Of a stretch of DNA of 64,000 bases, positions 47,331 to 59,112 are shown in pieces (positions within the stretch are counted from its first letter, which is position 1; every line of letters begins with the position of its first letter). The stretch is from Pseudomonas sp. PDM16 (GTDB taxonomy: Bacteria; Pseudomonadota; Gammaproteobacteria; Pseudomonadales; Pseudomonadaceae). Location: NCBI RefSeq assembly GCF_014851865.1, contig NZ_JACVAM010000002.1:930001-994000 (forward strand), read 5' to 3'. The position numbers and the translations under genes are program-made. A model generated the notes under the pieces. It had not been told where the DNA came from, searched no databases, and saw only the letters and a list, made by a program, of their open reading frames with translations.

Positions 47331-47768
47331 ATGCGAATCGGCCTGTTATTGCAGCTACATCTATTCTCTGTCGCCTTCTGGCTTGGCGTGGTTGCCGTCG
47401 AGTACTTGATCGAGCAGGGGCGAGCCCAGAGTCGAAGCCAGGGCTTCGCCGTGGCTAGTTTGCACCGGCGAATCGACCTTTTCTTCGAGACTCCTGCGTT
47501 CAGCGTGGTACTGGTCACCGGGCTGATGCTCATCGAGCCCGCTCGTTTCGACGGTATTTATGCTCTGAAAGTGATCGCCGGAGGTGTTGCAGTGGCCGGC
47601 AACCTGCTGTGTCTGGTGCCTGTTCTGAGGCGGCACGCCGCGGCTGAGAGAGACGACCTGGACGGTGTAATCCGCCAGTCCAGGCTGATCGACAGCATCT
47701 CGCTGCTGGCTATCCCGGCCGGGCTGTTAGCGCTAGCCTGCGGGCTCTACCTGATGCTGCTGCGCTGA
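47331..47768 (+). CDS. Small four-helix membrane protein, unknown function
   Basis: I do not recognise this 145-residue protein as a named family. It has four hydrophobic segments (about 2-22, 50-70, 75-95, 120-143), a HLFSVAFWLGVVAVEYLIE start and a charged loop with RRHAAAERDDLDGVIRQSR. GAGGA lies before the ATG, ten bases after the crotonase 2 stop, so it is cotranscribed with that gene. The start position was fixed by this spacing; the open frame continues upstream as a shadow of the crotonase gene. Confidence 0.7.
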   Translation: MRIGLLLQLHLFSVAFWLGVVAVEYLIEQGRAQSRSQGFAVASLHRRIDLFFETPAFSVVLVTGLMLIEPARFDGIYALKVIAGGVAVAGNLLCLVPVLRRHAAAERDDLDGVIRQSRLIDSISLLAIPAGLLALACGLYLMLLR

Positions 47769-47823
47769 TCCAGCGTCGGCACAGCATGGCCGGAGCCTGC
47801 AGGCTCCGGCCGCCAACCCCTTT

Positions 47824-47849
47824 AGCCGCCATCCAGGCGGCTCTTTTTT
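47824..47849 (+). terminator. Terminator ending the acyl-CoA cluster
   Basis: AGCCGCC-ATCCA-GGCGGCT followed by CTTTTTT is a classical terminator. A second perfect hairpin, GCCGGAGCC-TGCA-GGCTCCGGC, lies just upstream at about 47789-47811 and may add to it or serve the convergent sstT gene. Confidence 0.85.
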
Positions 47850-47869
47850 CCTGGCTTGCTGGGGAGCGG

Positions 47870-49081
47870 TCAGGTCTTGTCGCGTGCAATACAGGCTGCA
47901 GCGGTGAACAGCACGTCGGTGGAGGAGTTCAGCGCGGTCTCGGCGCTGTCCTGCAAGATGCCGATGATGAAGCCGATGGCCACCACTTGCATGGCGGTTT
48001 CGCTGGGGATGCCGAACAGGCTGCAGGCCAGTGGGATCAGCAGCAGCGAACCACCTGCCACGCCAGAGGCGCCACAGGCGCAGACGGAGGCCACCACGCA
48101 GAGCAGTACGGCGGTCGGAAGGTCGACGACGATGCCGAGTGTATTGGCCGCCGCCAGGGTCAGTACGCTGATGGTGATGGCCGCGCCGGCCATGTTGATG
48201 GTGGCGCCGAGCGGGATGGATACCGAGTAGGTGTCTTCGTGCAGGCCCAGGCGCTCGGCCAGCTGCATGTTGACCGGCACGTTGGCCGCCGAACTGCGGG
48301 TGAAGAACGCGGTGATGCCGCTCTCGCGCAGGCAGGTCAGCGTCAGCGGGTAGGGGTTGCGGCGGATCTGGCTGAACACGATCAGCGGGTTGACCACCAG
48401 GGCGACGAACAGCATGCAGCCCACCAGCACGGCGAGCAGGTGGGCATAGCCGAGCAGAGCCTTGAGGCCGGCGTCGGCGAGGGTGGTGGCGACCAGACCG
48501 AACACACCAAGCGGGGCGAAGCGGATCACCACGCGTACGATCAGGGTCACTCCATGGGCCAGGTCAGCGAACACGGTGCGTGTAGTGTCGCTGCCATGAC
48601 GGATAGCGACGCCCAAGCCGATGGCCCAGGCCAGAATGCCGATGAAATTGCCTTTGATCAACGCATTGAGCGGGTTGTCCACCACGTTCAGTGCCAGACT
48701 CTTGAGCACTTCGGCAATGCCGCCGGGAGGCGTGGTGCCGGTCGCCGCCTCGCTTAGGATCAGTGTGGAAGGCCATAGACTGCTGGCGATTACCGCAACG
48801 ATGGCTGCGGAGAGTGTGCCGATCAGGTACAGCATCAGGATCGGGCGGATATGAGTGGGCTGGCCGGGCTTGTGGTTGGCGATGGCCGAGGCTACCAGAA
48901 TGAACACCAGTACCGGTGCCACTGCTTTGAGTGCGGAGATGAACAGTTCGCCCAGAAAACCGACTTTGGCGGTGGCCTGCGGGAAGAGCAGGGCGAAGAG
49001 GATGCCAGCGACCAGGCCGATGGCGATCTGCAGGACCAGGCTGGTGCGCGCGATCAGCTGCAGCAGGGGACGGTGAATCAT
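47870..49081 (-). CDS. sstT: Sodium:serine/threonine symporter SstT
   Basis: This 403-residue member of the dicarboxylate/amino acid:cation symporter family matches SstT, importing serine and threonine with sodium. Re-entrant loop motifs are [20 protein letters not shown] and [16 protein letters not shown], and [18 protein letters not shown] follows. These differ from the SSSESALP and NLDGTS of DctA at 21484. The N-terminus [18 protein letters not shown] is the usual one. It is monocistronic, convergent with the acyl-CoA cluster. Confidence 0.93.
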   Translation of the reverse strand: MIHRPLLQLIARTSLVLQIAIGLVAGILFALLFPQATAKVGFLGELFISALKAVAPVLVFILVASAIANHKPGQPTHIRPILMLYLIGTLSAAIVAVIASSLWPSTLILSEAATGTTPPGGIAEVLKSLALNVVDNPLNALIKGNFIGILAWAIGLGVAIRHGSDTTRTVFADLAHGVTLIVRVVIRFAPLGVFGLVATTLADAGLKALLGYAHLLAVLVGCMLFVALVVNPLIVFSQIRRNPYPLTLTCLRESGITAFFTRSSAANVPVNMQLAERLGLHEDTYSVSIPLGATINMAGAAITISVLTLAAANTLGIVVDLPTAVLLCVVASVCACGASGVAGGSLLLIPLACSLFGIPSETAMQVVAIGFIIGILQDSAETALNSSTDVLFTAAACIARDKT

Positions 49082-49264
49082 GCGTGATGCTCCTGTGGTT
49101 CGGCAGCCTCGTTGGTAGGCGCTGGCTGCGGACGGCCGCGGCGATGATGCGCACGGTCGAGTCTGGAGGCCCGCCGGGTAGTGGTGGGCGCAGAAAAGGG
49201 GGCGATTCTATAGAGGCTTGTGCCTCGATGTATTGCCTTCAGTCAGGCGGTGGACTCAAGCAAA

Positions 49265-49289
49265 TGAAAACGGCCCACGAGGGGCCGTT
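49265..49289 (-). terminator. Terminator of the liv operon
   Basis: On the minus strand ACGGCCC-CTCGT-GGGCCGT is followed by TTTCATTT, 20 bases after the livF stop codon. The U run is short but the stem is strong. Confidence 0.75.
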
Positions 49290-49307
49290 GTCATTCGAGC
49301 GGAAAAA

Positions 49308-50009
49308 TCAGCCGCCGAGGTAAGCGTCACGCACTTTCGGGTCGACCAACAGATCGGCCCCGGTGCCTTGCATGACGATACGGCCGTTCTCCAGCACGTA
49401 GGCGCGATCAGCCAACTTGAGCGCCTGGTTGGCGTTCTGCTCGACCAGGAACACGGTCACACCATCCTTGCGCAGCTGTTCGATGATGTCGAAGATCTGC
49501 TGGATGATGATCGGCGCCAGGCCTAGCGAAGGCTCGTCGAGCAGCAGCAGCTTGGGCTTGCTCATCAGTGCGCGACCGATGGCGAGCATCTGCTGTTCGC
49601 CGCCGGACATGGTGCCGGCGCGCTGCTCGAAGCGCTCCTTGAGGCGAGGGAACAGGTGCAGGACCTTGTCCAGTTGCTCCTGGTTGTCGTCCTTGTTGCC
49701 AAAGAAACCGCCCATGGCCAGATTTTCTTCGACGGTCAGGCGGGCGAACACACGGCGGCCTTCCGGCACGACTGCGATGCTTTTGCGCATGATGTCGCAG
49801 GACTCCTGGCCGACCAGTTCTTCACCCATGTAGCGGATGCTGCCGCTGGCCGCGCGCGGCGAGCCGCACAGGGTCATCAGCAGGGTCGACTTGCCGGCGC
49901 CGTTGGCGCCGATCAGGGTGACGATCTCGCCTTGCTCCACATCGATGCTGACGTTGTGCAGGGCCTGGATCTTGCCGTAGAAGGTGGAGACGTTGTTGAA
50001 ACTCAGCAT
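49308..50009 (-). CDS. livF: Branched-chain amino acid ABC ATPase LivF
   Basis: This 233-residue ATPase has Walker A GANGAGKST, signature MSGGEQQMLAIGRALM and Walker B LLLLDEPSLGLAP, typical of LivF/BraG. With LivG it powers import of leucine, isoleucine and valine. It is last in the operon, three bases after livG, and is followed by a terminator. Confidence 0.95.
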   Translation of the reverse strand: MLSFNNVSTFYGKIQALHNVSIDVEQGEIVTLIGANGAGKSTLLMTLCGSPRAASGSIRYMGEELVGQESCDIMRKSIAVVPEGRRVFARLTVEENLAMGGFFGNKDDNQEQLDKVLHLFPRLKERFEQRAGTMSGGEQQMLAIGRALMSKPKLLLLDEPSLGLAPIIIQQIFDIIEQLRKDGVTVFLVEQNANQALKLADRAYVLENGRIVMQGTGADLLVDPKVRDAYLGG

Positions 50010-50011
50010 GC

Positions 50012-50779
50012 TTACGACTCCCCCAGGTAGGCTTTGATCACGTCCGGATTGTTGCGGATCTGCTCCGGCGTACCGTCGGCCAGGGGGGTGCCCTGGTTGA
50101 TCACGTAGATGTGATCGGAAATGCTCATGACCAGGTGCATGTCGTGCTCAATCAGCAGCACAGTCACGTCGTGGTCGTTGCGCAACATGCCGATCAGTTG
50201 CTTGAGATCTTCGGTTTCCTTGGGGTTGAGGCCGGCGGCCGGCTCGTCGAGCATGAGGATGCGCGGGCGCGTCATCATGCAGCGGGCGATTTCCAGGCGG
50301 CGCTGCTGACCGTAGGCCAGGGTCCCGGCCGGGCGGTTGGCCACGTCGGTCAGGTTGACCTCCTCCAGCCAGTGCGCTGCGTACTCCATGGCCGCCTTCT
50401 CGCTACGGCGGAAACCCGGAGTCTTCAGCAGGCCGGCAAGGAAGTTGGTGTTGAGGTGGCGGTGCTGGGCGACCAGAAGGTTCTCCACCGCGGTCATTTC
50501 CTTGAACAGGCGAACGTTCTGGAAGGTCCGCACCACGCCCTTGTGGGCGATCTTGTGGCCCGGCAGGTGCTGGATCGGCTCGTCGTCGAGCAGGATCACG
50601 CCGCCGGTGGGCTGGTAGAAGCCAGTCAGGCAGTTGAACACGGTGGTCTTGCCGGCGCCGTTGGGGCCGATCATCGACACCACCTGCTTGGGCTGTACGG
50701 TCAGGGCGACATTGTTGACGGCCAGCAGGCCGCCGAAGCGCATGGTCAGCCCGCTGACTTCAAGAATCGGGCGGCTCAT
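50012..50779 (-). CDS. livG: Branched-chain amino acid ABC ATPase LivG
   Basis: This 255-residue ATPase has Walker [10 protein letters not shown], the family-specific [21 protein letters not shown], the signature [16 protein letters not shown] and Walker [14 protein letters not shown], with the C-terminal LivG extension. It overlaps the livM stop by four bases (ATGA-type junction), showing translational coupling within the operon. Confidence 0.95.
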   Translation of the reverse strand: MSRPILEVSGLTMRFGGLLAVNNVALTVQPKQVVSMIGPNGAGKTTVFNCLTGFYQPTGGVILLDDEPIQHLPGHKIAHKGVVRTFQNVRLFKEMTAVENLLVAQHRHLNTNFLAGLLKTPGFRRSEKAAMEYAAHWLEEVNLTDVANRPAGTLAYGQQRRLEIARCMMTRPRILMLDEPAAGLNPKETEDLKQLIGMLRNDHDVTVLLIEHDMHLVMSISDHIYVINQGTPLADGTPEQIRNNPDVIKAYLGES

Positions 50780-52031
50780 GGTTTCAACTCCAGGTGCGGG
50801 CGTTGCATGGGCAGCAGGCCCTGCGGACGCCAGATCATCATCAGCACCATCAGGGCGCCGAAGAACAGCATGCGGTATTCGCTGAACTCACGCATCAGCT
50901 CGGGCATGAGGATCATCACGATGGCGGCGAGGATGATGCCGAGCTGCGAGCCCATGCCACCCAACACGACGATGGCGAGGATGATCGCCGACTCGATGAA
51001 GGTGAAGGATTCCGGCGTGACCAGGCCCTGGCGCGCAGCGAAGAAGCTACCGGCGAAACCGGCGAAGCAGGCGCCGAGTGTGAAGGCGGAGAGCTTGATG
51101 GCGGTCGGGTTCATGCCCAGCGCGCGGCAGGCGATCTCGTCTTCACGCAGCGCTTCCCACGCACGGCCGATCGGCATGCGCAGCAGGCGGTTGATCACGA
51201 ACAGGGTCAGCAACACCAGCAGCAGGGCGATCAGGTAGAGGAAGATCACCTTGTTGATCGAGTTGTAGGCGACGCCGAAATACTCGTGGAAGGTCTGCAT
51301 ACCTTCCGCAGCGCGCCGCTCGAACGACAGGCCGAACAGGCTCGGTTTCTCGATATTGCTGATACCGTTGGGGCCGCCGGTCAGCTCGGTCATGTTGCGC
51401 AGCAGGATGCGGATGATCTCGCCGAAGCCGAGGGTGACGATGGCCAGGTAGTCACCGCGCAGGCGCAGCACCGGGAAGCCCAGCAGGAAGCCGAACAGCG
51501 CAGCCATCATGCCCGCGATGGGCAGGCAAACCCAGAAGCCCAGGCCGTAGTAGTGCGACAGCAGCGCGTAGCTGTAGGCGCCTACGGCGTAGAAACCGAC
51601 GTAACCCAAGTCCAGCAGACCGGCCAGGCCGACCACGATGTTCAGGCCGAGGCCGAGCATCACGTAGATCAGGATCAGCGTGGCGATGTCGACGGCGCCG
51701 CGGCTGCCGAAGAACGGCCACGCCAGGGCGACTACGACCAGACCAAGGATGATCCAGCGCTGGGTAGAGGGCAAGGTGAGGAAGTTGCTGGCCCCGGCCG
51801 GCATCTTCGGCACGCTGGGCGCACTGGCCCAGGCGGAGGAGAGGCGGTCGCGGAACAGTTGCCAGAAGAACATGGCCACCGCGGCGGCGGCGATGGTCCA
51901 GAGCACGGCAGGGCTGCCGCCATGGACTTCCAGCTTGATGCCGACGGTGGAAAGCTTAAGGCCGAGCACCGGGTAGGCGACGGCCACCACCAGCAACGCG
52001 CTGAAAAAGGCGGTCTTTAGATTTTTGGTCA

Positions 52032-52035
<4 letters not shown>
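50776..52035 (-). CDS. livM: Branched-chain amino acid ABC permease LivM
   Basis: This 419-residue membrane permease has an N-terminal extension of three hydrophobic segments, and the core LivHM domain with [27 protein letters not shown] and the cytosolic coupling segment [20 protein letters not shown]. The start overlaps the livH stop by four bases. The initiator could be the first or the second of two adjacent Met codons. Confidence 0.94.
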
Positions 52036-52955
<920 letters not shown>

Positions 52956-53017
52956 TACCTAACTCCTCGGCACGGTCCGTGAAGCGGCGCTTGTGACGCG
53001 ACGGGTGGCCGGAAATT

Positions 53018-53052
53018 CAATAAAACAAAGCCCACTGCTTGCGCAGTGGGCT
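53018..53052 (-). terminator. Intra-operon attenuating terminator after braC
   Basis: On the minus strand AGCCCACTGC-GCAA-GCAGTGGGCT, a ten-base perfect stem, is followed by TTGTTTTATT, 19 bases after the binding-protein stop codon. With no clear new promoter before livH, partial read-through would give far more binding protein than permease and ATPase. Confidence 0.85.
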
Positions 53053-53071
53053 CTGGGTTCAGGCGGGAAGC

Positions 53072-54193
53072 TTATTTGGCTTCGGTTTTGGTACCGTCCT
53101 GGTGCCACTCGTATACAACGAAGTTGAAGTTCTTCAGGTCACCCTTCTCATCGAAGCCCAGCTCGCCGGTCGGGGTTTCGAAGGTGTTGGCGCGCAGAGC
53201 GGCAGCGACTTTGTCGGTGTCGGTGCTGCCGGCTTTCTTCATGCCGTCGGCCATGACCTGTACTGCGGCGTAAGCCGGGAATACGAACGGGCCGCTCGGG
53301 TCCTGGTTCTTGGCCTTGAAGGCTTCAACCAGAGCCTGGTTCTTCGGATCCTGGTCGAAGGACTTCGGCAGGGTGACCAGCAGGCCTTCGGAAGCCGGGC
53401 CAGCGATGGCGGAGATTTCCTTGTTGCCCACGCCTTCCGGACCCATGAACTTGGCTTTCAGGCCTTTCTCGGCAGCCTGACGCAGCAGCAGGCCCAGTTC
53501 CGGGTGGTAGCCGCCGTAGTAGACGAAGTCGACGTTGGCTTGCTTGAGCTTGGAGATCAGGGAGGAGAAGTCCTTGTCGCCAGCATTGATACCCTCGAAT
53601 ACGGCAACCTTGGTGCCTTTGCCTTCCAGGGTCTGCTTGACCGCAGTGGCGATGCCCTCACCGTACTGTTGCTTGTCGTGAACGACGGCAACGGTCTTCG
53701 GCTTGACGTGGTCGGCGATGAAATTACCGGCGGTCGGGCCCTGCAGGCTGTCCAGACCGATGGTGCGGAAGATCAGCTGGTAGCCGCGAGCGGTGATGTC
53801 CGGGCTGGTGGAGGCCGCGGTGATCATCATGATGCCTTCGTCTTCGTAGATGTCGGACGCAGGCTGAGTGGAGCTGGAGCACAGGTGGCCAACGACGTAT
53901 TTCACTTCATCGTTGACGATCTTGTTGGCCACGGCCACTGCTTGTTTCGGATCACAGGCGTCGTCGTACTTTACGCCTTCAAGCATTGCACCGTTCACGC
54001 CGCCGGCCTTGTTGATCTGCTCGATGGCCATCTCGGCGCCAATGAACTGCATTTCACCGTACTGGGCGACAGCACCGGTCACCGGGCCGGCAAGGGCGAT
54101 CTTGATGGTGTCTGCGGCCATCGAATAGCTGGCGGCGCCAGCCAGGGCCATGGCGGCGAACAGCTTGGTAACTTGCTTGGTAGCCTGTTTCAT
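53072..54193 (-). CDS. braC: Branched-chain amino acid binding protein BraC/LivK
   Basis: This 373-residue periplasmic protein captures branched-chain amino acids and in Pseudomonas BraC also alanine and threonine. A signal peptide ends at SYSMAADTIKIALAGP. Conserved elements are GAEMAIEQINKAGG, VVGHLCSSSTQPASDIYEDEG (the first loop Cys) and TAASTSPDIT. The ATG at 54193 has GGAG four bases upstream; the frame is open another 48 codons without signal. A possible Hfq/Crc motif (GAACAACAC) lies about 20-35 bases before the start. Confidence 0.94.
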   Translation of the reverse strand: MKQATKQVTKLFAAMALAGAASYSMAADTIKIALAGPVTGAVAQYGEMQFIGAEMAIEQINKAGGVNGAMLEGVKYDDACDPKQAVAVANKIVNDEVKYVVGHLCSSSTQPASDIYEDEGIMMITAASTSPDITARGYQLIFRTIGLDSLQGPTAGNFIADHVKPKTVAVVHDKQQYGEGIATAVKQTLEGKGTKVAVFEGINAGDKDFSSLISKLKQANVDFVYYGGYHPELGLLLRQAAEKGLKAKFMGPEGVGNKEISAIAGPASEGLLVTLPKSFDQDPKNQALVEAFKAKNQDPSGPFVFPAYAAVQVMADGMKKAGSTDTDKVAAALRANTFETPTGELGFDEKGDLKNFNFVVYEWHQDGTKTEAK

Positions 54194-54523
54194 AGTGCTC
54201 CACTCTCTTATATGTGTTGTTCGTTCTTGTAATCCATGCGGCCAAAAGCTGCAGGACCGGTCGAAGTACCCCGGCCACACCCCCGGCAACTGTACCGGCA
54301 CAGTGTAGAACTCTGTTTTGCGGCTTGAAAAGCGCACATTTGGAGGCGTGATGGGGTGGTGTCGCTTCGTTGAAATAAACGTACAGAATAACGGCGCGTC
54401 TTTTGGTGACTGAGAGGTCCTTCTGCCTGTCTATGGGCGGTTTTTCGAGCTTGCCTGGCGAAGAGCGAACGCTATCATGGCGCGCGCTATCCCAAACCGT
54501 GTGGTTTCTACCCAGAGCAAGTC
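54194..54523. promoter_or_regulatory. Divergent region, braC / DUF2288 gene
   Basis: These 330 bases hold no convincing gene. On the plus strand TTGCCT (54451-54456) and TATCAT (54473-54478), 16 bases apart, form a plausible sigma70 promoter for the 54524 gene. On the minus strand TTCAAG and TACACT near 54300-54330 are a weaker candidate for braC. Confidence 0.45.
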
Positions 54524-54841
54524 ATGACAGAACACGCTAGCACCCTTTATGCCAAGCTACTTGGCGAAACGGCCAAGATTTCCTGGCAGGAACTGCAACC
54601 CTTCTTTGCCCGTGGCCAATTGCTTTGGGTTGATGGCTCTATCGATCTGGTGGAGGTCGCGCGGGCCGTGGCCGAGGACGAAGGTGCCAAGGTTTCCGCC
54701 TGGCTGCAGGTGGGACAGGTTGCCAAGGTCGACGAGGGGCGGGCCGAAGATTATCTCGCACGCGATCCTGAGTTGTGGGCTGTGGTGGTGTCACCTTGGG
54801 TACTCATTCAGGAGCGCTCCATTGGTGCGACGGTGCACTGA
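54524..54841 (+). CDS. DUF2288 family protein
   Basis: This 105-residue soluble protein matches the small DUF2288 family, which has no assigned function. Recognisable features are LLGETAKISWQELQPFFARGQ, DLVEVARAVAEDE and the conserved end WAVVVSPWVLIQE. It has no signal peptide or membrane segment. A sigma70-like promoter lies about 45 bases upstream. The next gene follows after about 70 bases on the same strand. Confidence 0.8.
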   Translation: MTEHASTLYAKLLGETAKISWQELQPFFARGQLLWVDGSIDLVEVARAVAEDEGAKVSAWLQVGQVAKVDEGRAEDYLARDPELWAVVVSPWVLIQERSIGATVH

Positions 54842-54909
54842 TCGGGGTCGGTTGCGTTCGGCAAAGCTGGTCTAGAATCAGCTTTCCCATACCTGCAAGG
54901 AGAGCCGCC

Positions 54910-55269
54910 ATGTTCGAACCGGGCCATCTGCATCGGTCTAGCCAGCCCGGCCAGATCGACTTCGACGTAGATCTCTTCTATGAAGTGCGTCGCGACCCCA
55001 ATGAGGGGCAGATGGTGCACTTCCGTATGGAAGGGCAGATCGCCGGCAAGGCGTTCAAGGACGAGTTCGAATTGCACCGTGATACCGCTTTCAACTTCGC
55101 CAGCGTGGCTACTCGTATGGCGGCCAAGCATGGGCTACCGACCAACCACTCGCTGATCATGCGCAGCCATGACGAGTTTGATCGGATGTTCGAGGATATC
55201 CGCGACAAGCTCGGTGCGAAGTCGGGGGAGACGGTGAGCTTCGACCATCTGGAGAAGGATGGGCTCTGA
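54910..55269 (+). CDS. Small conserved pseudomonad protein (DUF5064-like)
   Basis: This 119-residue soluble protein starts MFEPGHLHRSSQPGQIDFDVDL behind an AAGGAGAG site. Its pattern (HFRMEGQIAGKAFKDEFELHRDTAFNFASVATRMA) fits what I recall as the Pseudomonas-specific DUF5064 family, with no known function. It is mostly beta/alpha with no membrane segment. A terminator follows directly. The family name is from memory and should be checked. Confidence 0.65.
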   Translation: MFEPGHLHRSSQPGQIDFDVDLFYEVRRDPNEGQMVHFRMEGQIAGKAFKDEFELHRDTAFNFASVATRMAAKHGLPTNHSLIMRSHDEFDRMFEDIRDKLGAKSGETVSFDHLEKDGL

Positions 55270-55289
55270 TTCGCCGGTGCTTGTCCCGG

Positions 55290-55316
55290 AGCCCCGCAAA
55301 TGTGGGGCTTTTCCTT
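55290..55316 (+). terminator. Terminator of the DUF5064-like gene
   Basis: AGCCCCGC-AAAT-GTGGGGCT (one G-U pair) is followed by TTTTCCTTT, 20 bases after the stop codon. Confidence 0.8.
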
Positions 55317-55352
55317 TCTATATGGGATCAAATTGGCCTCCCTCGCTGGCAG

Positions 55353-55412
55353 GCAACAAAAAGCCCCAGATTTTCACTGAAACTTCGATTTGGCTCCGAG
55401 ACTGGGTTCGAT
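55353..55412 (-). pseudogene. Decayed partial copy of the tRNA-Asn 3' end
   Basis: GCAACAAAAAGCCCCAG, then TTTCAC, then TTCGATTTGGCTCCG and a degenerate CTGGGTTCGA repeat the order of the terminator and 3' end of tRNA-Asn at 55504-55570. The copy has lost the terminator's second arm and most of the tRNA. It is a relic of a second tRNA gene or of an integration event. Confidence 0.55.
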
Positions 55413-55507
55413 GGCGTTAGCCAAGCACGCTTAAGCACGGCCCCGAAGGCGCGCGCGGGCCGAGTAGTTGGCGGGCGTGGTCTTTGGTGAGGACCTATAG
55501 CAAGCAA

Positions 55508-55537
55508 CAAAAAAGCCCCAGGCTTTCACCTGGGGCT
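55508..55537 (-). terminator. Terminator of tRNA-Asn
   Basis: On the minus strand GCCCCAGG and CCTGGGGC pair around a six-base loop, followed by TTTTTTGTT, just after the tRNA 3' end. Confidence 0.88.
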
Positions 55538-55545
55538 TTCGAATT

Positions 55546-55621
55546 TGGCTCCGCGACCTGGACTCGAACCAGGGACCCAATGATTAACAGTCATTTGCTC
55601 TACCGACTGAGCTATCGCGGA
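55546..55621 (-). tRNA. tRNA-Asn (GTT)
   Basis: A 76-nt cloverleaf on the minus strand: acceptor TCCGCGA paired with TCGCGGA, D-arm TAGCTCAGTCGGTAGAGC, anticodon loop ACTGTTAATC with anticodon GTT, T-arm GGTTCGAGTCC and an encoded CCA end. It reads asparagine codons AAU and AAC. The 3' end lies beside a degenerate partial copy at 55353-55412. Confidence 0.97.
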
Positions 55622-55691
55622 ACTGCGGTGCGTATCCTACTGATTAAAAAGGGGAAGTCAATACCTCAAGGGTGACTTCCCCTTGTTCGGT

Positions 55692-56888
55692 TCAGAGAAC
55701 CTGAACGATGGCCTGGGTAACGGCGTCCAGGTTGCTGCGGTTCAGTGCGGCGACACAGATGCGGCCGGTGCTCACGGCATAAATGCCGAACTCGCTGCGC
55801 AGACGCTCCACTTGTTCGGCAGTCAGGCCGGAGTAGGAGAACATTCCCCGCTGACGAGCGACGAAGCTGAAGTCGCGTTTGGCGCCCTGGGCGGCCAGCT
55901 GCTCGACCATGGCCAAGCGCATGTCGCGAATGCGGTTGCGCATCTCGCCTAGCTCTTCTTCCCACAGGGCGCGTAGCTCGGGGCTGTTGAGCACGCTGGC
56001 GACCACGGTGGCTCCGTGGGTCGGCGGGTTGGAGTAGTTGGTGCGGATCACGCGCTTGGCTTGCGACAGCACGCGGCCGGCTTCTTCCTTGCTGGCGGTG
56101 ACGATGGACAGCGCACCAACCCGCTCGCCATACAGCGAGAAGGATTTGGAGAAGGAGCTGGATACGAAGAACGGCAGGCCGGACTCGGCGAACAGGCGCA
56201 CGGCGAAGGCGTCCTGGTCGATGCCCTCGCCGAAGCCCTGGTAGGCGATATCGAGGAAGGGCACGTGCTCACGTTCGCGCAGAACTTCCAGTACGGCTTT
56301 CCAGTCATCCAGGGAGAGATCGACTCCAGTCGGGTTGTGGCAGCAGGCGTGCAGCACTACGACGGAGCGAGCCGGCAGGGCCTTGAGGTCTTCCAGCATG
56401 CCGGCGCGGTTCACACCGTTGGTGGCGGCGTCGTAGTAGCGGTAGTGCTGCACCGGGAAACCGGCGGAGTCGAACAGGGCGCGGTGGTTTTCCCAGCTCG
56501 GGTCGCTGATGGCAACCACGGCGTTCGGCAGCAGGCGCTTGAGGAAGTCGGCGCCAGTCTTCAGGGCGCCGGTACCGCCGACGGCCTGGGTGGTGACCAC
56601 GCGGCCTTCGGCCAGCAGAGCGGAGTCTGCGCCGAACAGCAGTTTCTGCACCGCGCTGTCGTAAGCGGCGATGCCTTCGATCGGCAGATAGCCACGTGGA
56701 GCGTGCGCCTCGATGCGAGCCTTCTCGGCTTCGGCGACGGCGCGCAGCAGCGGAATTCGGCCTTCCTCGTTGTAGTACACGCCTACGCCAAGATTGACCT
56801 TGGTGCTGCGGGTATCGGCGTTGAAGGCTTCATTCAGGCCCAGGATCGGGTCGCGCGGCGCCAGCTCGACGGCGGAGAACAGACTCAT
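55692..56888 (-). CDS. Aromatic/aspartate aminotransferase (TyrB/PhhC-like)
   Basis: This 398-residue PLP enzyme of aminotransferase class I, Ia subgroup, interconverts aromatic amino acids or aspartate with their 2-oxoacids. Key residues are visible: HNPTG with N185, D213 and Y216 in LDIAYQGFG, and PLP lysine K248 in SSFSKSFSLYGERVG. The N-terminus MSLFSAVELAPRDPILGLNEAF is the family start, which fixes the ATG at 56888. Its position beside uvrB fits the P. aeruginosa gene I remember as PA3139. Aspartate versus aromatic preference cannot be told from sequence alone. Confidence 0.9.
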   Translation of the reverse strand: MSLFSAVELAPRDPILGLNEAFNADTRSTKVNLGVGVYYNEEGRIPLLRAVAEAEKARIEAHAPRGYLPIEGIAAYDSAVQKLLFGADSALLAEGRVVTTQAVGGTGALKTGADFLKRLLPNAVVAISDPSWENHRALFDSAGFPVQHYRYYDAATNGVNRAGMLEDLKALPARSVVVLHACCHNPTGVDLSLDDWKAVLEVLREREHVPFLDIAYQGFGEGIDQDAFAVRLFAESGLPFFVSSSFSKSFSLYGERVGALSIVTASKEEAGRVLSQAKRVIRTNYSNPPTHGATVVASVLNSPELRALWEEELGEMRNRIRDMRLAMVEQLAAQGAKRDFSFVARQRGMFSYSGLTAEQVERLRSEFGIYAVSTGRICVAALNRSNLDAVTQAIVQVL

Positions 56889-56990
56889 GATTGCGGTGGT
56901 CTCGGAGAGGAGAAGGTGGGAACCGGCAACACCTGCCACAGAATCAGGCTAGGGGTTGCATAAACGGGTCGCTATTATAGCCACCCAGAC

Positions 56991-57006
56991 TGTGCGCGGC
57001 GACAGC
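56991..57006. promoter_or_regulatory. Possible LexA (SOS) box before uvrB
   Basis: CTGTGCGCGGCGACAG has the CTGT-N8-ACAG dyad of gammaproteobacterial LexA sites, 70 bases before the uvrB start and just after a TATTAT -10-like element. The central eight bases are GC-rich rather than the usual AT-rich, so binding may be weak or absent. Confidence 0.35.
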
Positions 57007-57075
57007 GCCAGCACGCATTCAGAAGCTATGACGCCAGCCATTGAGCCGCGTCACAGTGGCATCGTGAGGTCGACC

Positions 57076-59091
<2,016 letters not shown>

Positions 59092-59112
59092 TCGGTTGTC
59101 GGGCGTGTAGTC

